The position numbers were made by a program, and so were the translations under genes. DNA of 64,000 nucleotides from Paracoccus kondratievae. GTDB taxonomy: Bacteria > Pseudomonadota > Alphaproteobacteria > Rhodobacterales > Rhodobacteraceae. The stretch spans positions 797,001 through 861,000 of the forward strand of contig NZ_CP045072.1 in NCBI RefSeq assembly GCF_009301415.1. The letters run 5' to 3'. Numbering within the stretch: the first letter of the stretch is position 1; every line of letters begins with the position of its first letter. The notes beneath the pieces are model-generated. The model searched no databases. It was given only the letters and a program-made list of their open reading frames with translations, and had not been told where the DNA came from. Of the stretch, positions 32,024 to 39,240 are shown in pieces.

Positions 32024-34234
32024 TCAACCGACCATGGCGCGGTGATGCTGCAGATGGCGGTTTGCGAGCTTTCTCGCGCGTCGTCCAGAGGTGAGCGGTC
32101 GTGCGGGCGTGGGCTCGGACCCTTCTTCGCGCAGTTGCGGGAAAAGGGTAAAGATCTCTTCCAGCGCCGCCTTGCCGACCGATTGCAGCGCCTGCGGGCC
32201 GGTATAAAGCGACTCGGTCAGGGCCCCGTTCGAGGTCACGACCTCGTGCCGGTCAAAGAGCATGTGGAAATACCCGACCTCGGTGATATCCGAGGCGATG
32301 TCGATGCCTTCGATCTGCACAAGCTGCCTGGCGGCGACGAGCACCTCCTCGGTGCCGAACATCTTCTGCGCGATCTTCGAGCGCACCAGCACCCGGTGCT
32401 GTGGCGACACGACGAGGTCCGAGGACGGCGTTCCCTTTCCCAGCGCCCCGGCCCGGATGCGGATGGGGCGCAGTTTCGGATTTGCTGCAAGCGTGCGGGC
32501 GTCGAGCCTGACCGAGCCGATCCAGCGGATCGGCTGCAACCCGTTGTCTGCGGTGTGGACGAGGTCTCCGGGCCGCAGATCGTCGATGCGCTGCTGGCCC
32601 TGACCGGTTTCGATCAGCGTGCCGTTTGCGAAACAGACGATGCTGGTGTTGTCATAGGTCAGGTCCTCGGGCGCGACGGGGCTGCCGTCATTCTCGATCC
32701 GCAGGTTCAGGAATGGCAGGCCGTTCTGGCCATCCAGCATGTTCAGCGTGCCGTCATCGGCCTGATCGGCCCGCATCCATTGCAGCGGGTTTTTATAATT
32801 CGTGCCGTGGGCGGCGTTATAGGCGTCGAGGTTGGTCTGATTGTAGTATTCTCTCAGATCGACAAGGTCGTTGTTGGATTGGTCGCCGTCATGGATGTCC
32901 TGACCGGTGCCGGTGTTGAAATCGGTGATCAGGATGGTTTCGCGAACGCCGCCATGGTGAACGTCAAATCGATCGAACCCTTCACCACCAGTCAGAGTGC
33001 TGCCGCCGCTCATGCCATAAAGAAAGTCATTCCCTTCACCTCCGTCCAGAAGGTGATGTCCATGGTATGCGATAAGGGTATCGTTTCCCGCGCCTCCATA
33101 GAGGGTGTCTTCTCTCAGATCTTCAGGATCAGTAACGGTAACTTGTGAAAGTAAAAAGTCGTCGCCATCTCCGCCGTCCAGCAGGTTGTTTCCCCCGCCG
33201 CTGACAAGCGTATCGTTTCCCGCTCCGCCATAAAGCGTATCGTCGCCTTCATTCCCCAGCAGCGAATCATTACCGTTGCCGCCATGAATTTCGTCGTTAC
33301 CGTTGCCACCACGAATTGTGTCGTTGCCCGCCTCGCCATTGATGAAGTCGTTGCCATCACCGCCATCAATGAGGTCGTCGTCATCTGCGCCATCAAGGTA
33401 GTCGTCGCCGTCTCCGCCTTGAATGGTGTCGTTGCCGTTTCCGCCAAAAATGGTGTCGTTGCCCGCCCCGCCGAAAATGGAGTCGTTGCCATCATCGCCA
33501 TAAATGAGGTCGTCGTCGTCTCCGCCATCAAGGTAGTCGTCGCCGTCACCGCCATGAATGGTATCGTTGCCCGCCCCGCTAAAAATGGAGTCGTTGCCGC
33601 CAAGGCCTATGATGACGTCATCGCCCGGACCAACCCTTTCACCTTCGGGGTCGCCGGTATAGTTTTCGTCGATCAGGTCATCCCCATCGGTGCCTTCGAC
33701 AACGCCGGGCATGGCTCTTGTGAGATCGCCTGGGGCCTCGGCCATGTCGTCGGTGCTGGCACCGGGCGCAAGCCGGGTCGCCTCTTCGATCGACATGCCG
33801 GTCGAGGTATAGCCGATGATTTCCCAGTTGCCCGGAGTGAGCTCGGCCCAGATCGCATTGATATGAAATCCGGCTTCGTTCAGCGCGGCCTGACCATTGT
33901 CTGCGCTCCAGTCCGGAGCTGATCTGTAGCCAAGCAGAAGCCTGACGTTTTCATAGATGACCCCGGCCTGTATGATGGTAGCGGTCTGCACCTCATCCAG
34001 GCTGATTTCCTGACCGTCGGATCCTTCATATGTCAGGTCGGGGTTTGAGCCGGGCAGCGCGCTGCCCCCGTTGGCGAATATATCCAATGTCTGGCCGGGT
34101 GACCGAAAGACGATCTGCGTGGTGTCCAGCGCGGGATCGTAGGTTTCGGCCAGAGTGAAACTGGCGTCGGGCTGGCCGGTCGTCGGACCTCCGGCAATGT
34201 TTTGCACAGAGGTAAGCGTAACAGAGATCGGCAT
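32024..34234 (-). CDS. RTX calcium-binding secreted protein with a C-terminal Hint_2 domain
   Basis: A 736-residue protein. Residues 1-175 form an N-terminal domain with an Asp/Gly-rich beta pattern. Residues about 180-425 hold tandem RTX nonapeptides (GGxGNDxxx), which bind Ca2+ and fold outside the cell. From C534 (VCFANGTLIETG) a Hint_2 module of the hedgehog/intein superfamily follows (GDLVHTADNGLQPIRWIG, VVSPQHRVLV, YFHMLFDRHEVV). The short acidic N-terminus without a Sec signal and the RTX block suggest type I export. No ABC exporter or membrane fusion partner lies nearby. RTX-Hint_2 proteins are widespread in Rhodobacterales; their substrates and any self-processing are unclear. Confidence 0.88.
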   Translation of the reverse strand: MPISVTLTSVQNIAGGPTTGQPDASFTLAETYDPALDTTQIVFRSPGQTLDIFANGGSALPGSNPDLTYEGSDGQEISLDEVQTATIIQAGVIYENVRLLLGYRSAPDWSADNGQAALNEAGFHINAIWAELTPGNWEIIGYTSTGMSIEEATRLAPGASTDDMAEAPGDLTRAMPGVVEGTDGDDLIDENYTGDPEGERVGPGDDVIIGLGGNDSIFSGAGNDTIHGGDGDDYLDGGDDDDLIYGDDGNDSIFGGAGNDTIFGGNGNDTIQGGDGDDYLDGADDDDLIDGGDGNDFINGEAGNDTIRGGNGNDEIHGGNGNDSLLGNEGDDTLYGGAGNDTLVSGGGNNLLDGGDGDDFLLSQVTVTDPEDLREDTLYGGAGNDTLIAYHGHHLLDGGEGNDFLYGMSGGSTLTGGEGFDRFDVHHGGVRETILITDFNTGTGQDIHDGDQSNNDLVDLREYYNQTNLDAYNAAHGTNYKNPLQWMRADQADDGTLNMLDGQNGLPFLNLRIENDGSPVAPEDLTYDNTSIVCFANGTLIETGQGQQRIDDLRPGDLVHTADNGLQPIRWIGSVRLDARTLAANPKLRPIRIRAGALGKGTPSSDLVVSPQHRVLVRSKIAQKMFGTEEVLVAARQLVQIEGIDIASDITEVGYFHMLFDRHEVVTSNGALTESLYTGPQALQSVGKAALEEIFTLFPQLREEGSEPTPARPLTSGRRARKLANRHLQHHRAMVG
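33284..33553 (-). repeat. Two tandem 135-bp super-repeats inside the RTX block
   Basis: Residues 228-272 and 273-317 are two 45-residue units, each of five nonapeptides in the same order: one ending YLD, one DDDDLI, then GND types. The DNA units span 33419-33553 and 33284-33418, and share long identical stretches such as the ccatcaaggtagtcgtcgcc segment. This points to recent duplication of five RTX repeats as a block. Confidence 0.75.
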
Positions 34235-34619
34235 AATGAACTAAGCTCCTGATCGAGTGCGGCTGATGTCCCGGACAGGGACAGGCAGGGTCGCACGACT
34301 GACAGAATTATAAGCGCCAGCAACAATTCGGGTGCGGCGCGGTGGGGTCGGGGTTTTCGCGTGATATTTGCGAAGTGAGGGGGGGCTAATTGATGCGCCG
34401 GAAATACACAACACACCTTGTGGTTGTTGACGCTGCGTCGGCTTTTTGATCTGCCCGGTCTGATCTGCGTATTCACAGGGTTTTCCCGGGTCCCGTCGGC
34501 TTTTCCGCAGGTGTGGCCTTGTGGTATCACTATGGCGTGAACCTGTGGCTGCGATCCGGCTGTTTTCCAGATGTCACATTCCTCTGCTGAAAGACCCTCG
34601 ATGAGTAAGCGAGGTCTTC
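34235..34619. other. Intergenic region upstream of the RTX gene
   Basis: About 385 bases hold the RTX promoter on the minus strand. A purine-rich agctta site lies just before the RTX start, and no coding frame with a ribosome site or codon bias was seen. No clear repeat or hairpin stands out. Confidence 0.3.
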
Positions 34620-34820
34620 ATGAACGCCTGGTGGATCGCATCCGTCTGCATCAACCGCACACTTGGGGGGCAAAGATCAGAGCCGCTTTGCTCTCGTGTC
34701 TATCGCCAGCCGCCGTCGCTGTGGCGCAGCTTTTTCATGGCGCTGATGGACCGCATGTTCCGTGAAACCGCCCATTGCGAGAATATCCATCTGCGCTGGC
34801 GCGACCGTTACGGGGCCTGA
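34620..34820 (+). CDS. Small hypothetical protein
   Basis: A 66-residue product starting MNAWWIASVCINRTLGGQRSEPLCSRVYRQPPSLWRSFFMALMDRMFRE. It is basic and rich in Trp and Cys, with an ending HCENIHLRWRDRYGA that looks like a maintained helix. GCGAGG precedes the ATG at suitable spacing. No function is known. It lies about 120 bases ahead of lysC and could share its transcript. Confidence 0.5.
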   Translation: MNAWWIASVCINRTLGGQRSEPLCSRVYRQPPSLWRSFFMALMDRMFRETAHCENIHLRWRDRYGA

Positions 34821-34942
34821 GCGGCGGGGCGGTTGGCAAAATAATGCAGCCGAAACGGCTGGAACTGCCCGCCGCCCCTTGTTCTTTTCCTGTGCGGCCC
34901 ATAGAACGCGCCCCGGAAAACTGGTGATGCTGGGGGCAAGAA

Positions 34943-36199
34943 ATGCCGCTTCTGGTGATGAAATTCGGCGGCACTTCGGTGGCCGACCTGGACCGCATCA
35001 AGAATGCCGCGCTGAAAGTTCAGCGCGAGGTCGAACGCGGCTATGACGTCATCGTCATCGTCAGTGCCATGTCGGGCAAGACCAACGAACTGGTCGGCTG
35101 GGTCGAGGCGACCTCGCCGCTGTTTGACGCGCGCGAGTATGATGCTGTCGTTGCTTCGGGTGAGAATGTCACGGCCGGGCTGATGGCGCTGACGCTGCAG
35201 GAAATGGGTGTGCCCGCGCGCAGCTGGCAGGGCTGGCAGGTGCCGATCCATACCACGTCCCAGCATTCGGCGGCGCGGCTTGTCGATATTCCGCGCGACA
35301 ACATCGACCAGAAATTTGCCGAAGGCATGCGGGTTGCCGTGGTTGCGGGTTTCCAGGGCATCACCGTGGACAACCGCATCACCACGCTTGGCCGGGGCGG
35401 CTCGGACACCACCGCCGTTGCCTTTGCCGCCGCCTTTGGGGCCGAACGTTGCGATATCTATACCGATGTGGACGGGGTCTATACCACCGACCCGCGCATC
35501 ACCTCCAAGGCGCGCAAGCTTGACAAGATCGCCTTTGAAGAAATGCTGGAGCTGGCCAGTCTGGGGGCCAAGGTGCTTCAGACGCGCTCGGTCGAACTGG
35601 CGCTGCGCTACAAGGTCCGCCTGCGGGTGCTGAGTTCGTTCGAAGATACCGACGAAAACAGCGGCACTCTGGTCTGCGATGAGGATGAAATCATGGAATC
35701 GAAAGTCGTTAACGGCGTCGCATATTCCCGCGAAGAGGCCAAGATCACCCTGGTCACCGTCGAGGATCGTCCCGGCATTTCGGCCGCGATCTTTGCGCCG
35801 CTGGCCGACGCTGGCGTCAACGTGGATATGATCGTCCAGAACATTTCGGAACGGAACTACGAGGACCATCCGGGTGCCGTCACCGACATGACCTTCTCGT
35901 GCCCGGTCAACCAGGTCGCCCGCGCCCGCAAGGCAATGGAAGAGGCCAAGGCCGCCGGTCACATCGCCTATGACGAACTGGTCGTCGATACCGAGGTCGC
36001 CAAGGTTTCGGTCGTTGGTATCGGTATGCGCAGCCATGCCGGTGTTGCGGCGCGCATGTTCAAGGCGCTGGCCGATGAAAACATCAACATCAAGGTGATT
36101 TCTACCAGCGAAATCAAGATTTCGGTGCTGATCGACCGCAAATATATGGAACTGGCGGTTCAGGCACTGCATGATGCCTTTGAACTGGAACAGTCCTGA
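34943..36199 (+). CDS. lysC: Aspartate kinase
   Basis: A 418-residue monofunctional aspartokinase phosphorylating L-aspartate, the first step toward lysine, threonine and methionine. The kinase domain starts KFGGTSVADLDRIKNAA and contains ITTLGRGGSDTTAVAFAAAF and the YTDVDGVYTTDPR active-site block. Two C-terminal ACT domains (about residues 265-410), ending FKALADENINIKVISTSEIKISVLID, provide feedback control by lysine and/or threonine. Length and layout match alphaproteobacterial LysC. The ptsP gene follows 29 bases downstream, a pairing common in this group. Confidence 0.95.
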   Translation: MPLLVMKFGGTSVADLDRIKNAALKVQREVERGYDVIVIVSAMSGKTNELVGWVEATSPLFDAREYDAVVASGENVTAGLMALTLQEMGVPARSWQGWQVPIHTTSQHSAARLVDIPRDNIDQKFAEGMRVAVVAGFQGITVDNRITTLGRGGSDTTAVAFAAAFGAERCDIYTDVDGVYTTDPRITSKARKLDKIAFEEMLELASLGAKVLQTRSVELALRYKVRLRVLSSFEDTDENSGTLVCDEDEIMESKVVNGVAYSREEAKITLVTVEDRPGISAAIFAPLADAGVNVDMIVQNISERNYEDHPGAVTDMTFSCPVNQVARARKAMEEAKAAGHIAYDELVVDTEVAKVSVVGIGMRSHAGVAARMFKALADENINIKVISTSEIKISVLIDRKYMELAVQALHDAFELEQS

Positions 36200-36228
36200 A
36201 CCAGACTGACGGCTGAAGCGGGAGGATT

Positions 36229-38463
36229 ATGCCCGAACGCAAAGACAGCGAATCGCGCAAGCTGCTGCGGCGGCTGCGCGAGACTTTGGCGGCCCCCGGA
36301 GGGGGGCAGCATCGTCTGGACCAGATTACCCATCATATCGCTGATTCGATGGGGACCGAGGTCTGCTCGATCTATCTGTTTCGCGACCCCGAAACGCTGG
36401 AGCTTTGCGCGACCGAGGGGCTGAAGCCCGAGGCCGTGCACAAGACCCGTCTGCGTCTGGGTGAGGGGCTGGTAGGTCGTGTTGCCCGTACCGGGCGGCA
36501 TGTAAACACCGCCGATGCCCCGGGTGAGCCCGGTTTTCGCTACATGCCCGAGACCGGCGAAGAGGTGTTCTCCAGCTTTCTGGGCGTGCCGATTCAGCGC
36601 GTCGGCGAAAGACTGGGTGTGCTGGTGGTGCAGTCCCGCAGTGCCCGCCAGTTCAGCGAGGATGAGGTTTATGGCCTTGAGGTCGTCGCCATGGTTCTGG
36701 CCGAAATGGCCGAACTGGGCGCTTTTCTTGGCTCGCAGGCGGACAGCCTGCACCATTTCCCGATCATGTTCCGCGGCACGACCGGGCAAGAGGGCACGGC
36801 CGAAGGTCATGTCTGGCTGCACGAGCCGCGCGTCGTGATAACGAACCCTGTTGCCGACGATCCGTTAAAGGAAAAGGCGCGGCTGAATGAGGCCGTGGCC
36901 ATGTTGCGCACCACGGTCGATTCCTTGCTGGCCGCCGCCGATATGGGCTCGGGCGATTCTGCCGAGGTGATGGAGACCTATCGCATGTTTGCCCATTCGC
37001 GCAGTTGGCTGCGCCGGATGGAAGAGGCGATCGACCTTGGCCTTTCGGCTGAAGCGGCCGTCGAAAAAGAACAAAGCCAGGCTCGCGCCCGGCTGGAAAG
37101 CGCCGCCGATCCCTATTTGCGCGACCGGCTGCACGATCTTGACGATCTGTCCAACCGGCTGCTGCGCATCCTGACCGGGCAGGGTCGCGATACCGGGGCC
37201 GAAATGCCCGAGGATCCGATCCTTGTCGCCCGCAACATCGGTCCGGCCGAGCTTTTGGACTATGGCCGACGGCTCAAAGGCGTGGTGCTTGAGGAAGGCT
37301 CTGTTGGCAGCCACGCCGCCATCGTCGCCCGTGCGCTGGCAATTCCGCTGGTGATCCATGCCGAGCGCATCACCTCCGAGGCGCTTAACGGTGATCTGAT
37401 CCTTGTTGATGGCGACATGGGCACGGTGCATCTGCGCCCGGAAGAGACCGTCACCAAGGCTTTCCGCGACAAGATGGCCATGCAGGCCGAAGCACAACAG
37501 CGCTATGCCGGGCTGCGTGACCTGCCTGCAACCTCGACATGCGGCACGACGATTCAGCTTTACATGAATGCGGGGCTGATGGCCGATCTGCCCAGCCTTG
37601 AAAGCTCGGGCGCCGAGGGGGTGGGGCTGTTCCGCACCGAGTTGCAGTTCCTGACCCGTACCAAGGTTCCGCGCCGGGGTGAGCTTGCGGCGCTTTATGC
37701 CCATGTGCTGGACAATGCCCATGGCAAGCCGGTGATGTTCCGAACGCTCGATATCGGTTCGGACAAGGTGCTGCCCTATATGAAGCCACAGGACGAACCG
37801 AACCCGGCCATGGGCTGGCGGGCGATCCGTGTCGGGCTGGACAAGCGGGGGGTGCTGCGCATGCAGTTGCAGGCGCTGATCCGTGCCGCCATTGGCCAGC
37901 CGTTGCATGTCATGTTTCCTTTCATCACCGAGATGAACGAGTTCGAAGAGGCGCATAAGCTGCTGATGGAGCAGCTTGCCCGTGAACAGCGTCTGGGTCA
38001 CGCGCTGCCGTCGGATATCCGGGTCGGTGCGATGCTTGAGACGCCGTCGATGGCGTTTGCCCCGAAGAAATTCTTTGAGATGTGCGACTTTATCTCGGTC
38101 GGGGGTAATGACCTGAAGCAGTTCTTCTTTGCTGCTGACCGTGAAAACGAGATGGTGCGGCGGCGTTATGACACGCTCAACACCTCGTTCATCACGCTGC
38201 TGGAGCAGATCGTGCAGCGCTGCGATGAGGCGCGGGTGCCCGTATCTTTCTGCGGCGAGGATGCCGGCCGCCCGATCGAGGCGGTGACCTTTGCCGCGCT
38301 TGGCTTTCGGCGGCTGTCGATGCGCCCGGCCTCGATCGGGCCGGTCAAGCATCTGATCCGCCGGGTGAACCTGAGCGAGCTGAAGCGGGTGATTGATGAC
38401 GCGCGCGCTGCGGGCGAAATCAATCTGCGTCGCCCGGTCACCGAATGGCTGGCCCGGCAATAG
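36229..38463 (+). CDS. ptsP: Phosphoenolpyruvate-protein phosphotransferase PtsP (EI-Ntr)
   Basis: A 744-residue enzyme I of the nitrogen PTS. An N-terminal GAF domain (about 20-165) precedes the EI region. The phosphorylated histidine is in GSHAAIVARAL (H362). The PEP-binding TIM barrel carries GVGLFRTELQFL, FRTLDIGSDK, GWRAIRVGLD and VGGNDLKQFFF. It moves phosphate from PEP to NPr and EIIA-Ntr, linking carbon and nitrogen status to regulation; the GAF domain senses a nitrogen metabolite (glutamine in studied cases). GGGAGG precedes the ATG. A further role in tuning the purine and glyoxylate functions nearby is possible but not shown. Confidence 0.94.
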   Translation: MPERKDSESRKLLRRLRETLAAPGGGQHRLDQITHHIADSMGTEVCSIYLFRDPETLELCATEGLKPEAVHKTRLRLGEGLVGRVARTGRHVNTADAPGEPGFRYMPETGEEVFSSFLGVPIQRVGERLGVLVVQSRSARQFSEDEVYGLEVVAMVLAEMAELGAFLGSQADSLHHFPIMFRGTTGQEGTAEGHVWLHEPRVVITNPVADDPLKEKARLNEAVAMLRTTVDSLLAAADMGSGDSAEVMETYRMFAHSRSWLRRMEEAIDLGLSAEAAVEKEQSQARARLESAADPYLRDRLHDLDDLSNRLLRILTGQGRDTGAEMPEDPILVARNIGPAELLDYGRRLKGVVLEEGSVGSHAAIVARALAIPLVIHAERITSEALNGDLILVDGDMGTVHLRPEETVTKAFRDKMAMQAEAQQRYAGLRDLPATSTCGTTIQLYMNAGLMADLPSLESSGAEGVGLFRTELQFLTRTKVPRRGELAALYAHVLDNAHGKPVMFRTLDIGSDKVLPYMKPQDEPNPAMGWRAIRVGLDKRGVLRMQLQALIRAAIGQPLHVMFPFITEMNEFEEAHKLLMEQLAREQRLGHALPSDIRVGAMLETPSMAFAPKKFFEMCDFISVGGNDLKQFFFAADRENEMVRRRYDTLNTSFITLLEQIVQRCDEARVPVSFCGEDAGRPIEAVTFAALGFRRLSMRPASIGPVKHLIRRVNLSELKRVIDDARAAGEINLRRPVTEWLARQ

Positions 38464-38593
38464 CCCGGGTCGCGCCACACCGCCCGGCCGCAACCAAACC
38501 CTGCTGAGCCCGGATCGGCCAGGCCCTCTGTCCGGGGCGCGGCTATACAAAAGTATATCAACGGGATACCAATGGCAGGCCGTTCTTTCCTCA

Positions 38594-38616
38594 CGCGCAC
38601 TCGTCAGGAGTGCGCG
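38594..38616 (+). other. Hairpin between ptsP and the mgtA leader
   Basis: A perfect 9-bp stem (cgcgcactc / gagtgcgcg) with a 5-base loop lies 130 bases after the ptsP stop, without a T-run. It may end ptsP transcription weakly or form part of the long mgtA leader. The rest of 38464-38748 shows no gene. Confidence 0.45.
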
Positions 38617-38748
38617 CCTGGTCTAAAGAGCAACCACGCCGTCCGACGCCTGCGCGACCGGACATCTACAGGAAAGTACAGAAATGGCGAGCGACAGTAG
38701 TCGATCTAACGCGCTGCAAAAGATGCTCCGCACGGGCTAGGCCGCCAG

Positions 38749-38792
38749 GTCTCTCCTCGGGGTGTCCGTTGCAGCGGATAACGAGGTGAGAC
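38749..38792 (+). promoter_or_regulatory. Ribosome-site-sequestering hairpin in the mgtA leader
   Basis: The arms gtctctcctcg (38749-38759) and cgaggtgagac (38782-38792) pair at 10 of 11 positions. The right arm is the ribosome site touching the ATG of the small frame at 38793. A small ccg/cgg inner hairpin lies in the loop. Folding would hide the start, as in translational riboswitches and thermosensors. No known riboswitch class was recognised. Confidence 0.5.
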
Positions 38793-39062
38793 ATGAACAA
38801 CAGCATTCGCATCAGGAATGTGGTGCCGGTCCAGGGCCGGCGCAATCACGTTATCCGTCCCATCCGCCCGGTGTCGGCCATGCAGGCCGCGCCGCGTCTG
38901 CGGATGTGCTGGTCCGTCAGCCCTGACACCCGGCAACTGACGGTTTCCTGGCACGCCGCCCGTGTCACTGTCGATGAAGGCGCTGGCACCGAGCCTGGGC
39001 TTTTGCGGGGCGCACGGGCGTTTCCGCGCAGGATGCCGGGGAAAAGGCTCCGACACGGATAG
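38793..39062 (+). CDS. Small leader protein upstream of mgtA
   Basis: An 89-residue basic product (MNNSIRIRNVVPVQGRRNH..., then PRLRMCWSVSPDTRQLTVSW) with GAGGTGAG directly before the ATG. Its composition is unlike a membrane or secreted protein. It sits between a ribosome-site hairpin and a GC-rich hairpin just ahead of mgtA, in the position occupied by mgtL-type leaders in enterobacteria. Whether its translation controls mgtA is inference. Confidence 0.45.
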   Translation: MNNSIRIRNVVPVQGRRNHVIRPIRPVSAMQAAPRLRMCWSVSPDTRQLTVSWHAARVTVDEGAGTEPGLLRGARAFPRRMPGKRLRHG

Positions 39063-39074
39063 CGGACCTTGACC

Positions 39075-39110
39075 GGCCGCCGCTTTTGCCCTGAGGCCCG
39101 GGCGGCGGCC
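39075..39110 (+). terminator. GC-rich hairpin between the leader frame and mgtA
   Basis: A 9-bp perfect stem (ggccgccgc / gcggcggcc) with an 18-base loop containing tttt. No T-run follows. It could act as an attenuator for read-through into mgtA. Confidence 0.4.
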
Positions 39111-39240
39111 CCATGCAGAAACGCGATTTGATCAATGCTCCACGCGGCTCGTGCCAGCGAGGGACGGGCCGCTGTTTTTCTGAGACAGGGTACCGTTTCT
39201 GCCGCGCCGCTGCGTGCAAAACGACAAGGCAGAACCGATA

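Noticed and set aside
32042-33148. Long plus-strand frame of 368 codons opposite the RTX gene
   Set aside because: It is antisense to the RTX/Hint_2 protein. Its length reflects the biased codon use of Asp/Gly repeats rather than a second gene.
33115-33603. Frame of ~160 codons with Thr/Met/Ala tandem repeats, and possible CRISPR-like repeats
   Set aside because: The periodicity is the 27-bp RTX nonapeptide repeat read in another frame. There are no constant repeats with unique spacers, so it is not a CRISPR array.
38600-38800. M-box (ykoK) magnesium riboswitch upstream of mgtA
   Set aside because: A cagaaatggcgag segment recalled part of the M-box, but the conserved opening GTTAGGTGAGGCTCC block and the rest of the fold could not be matched. 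Reported as an unassigned leader instead.
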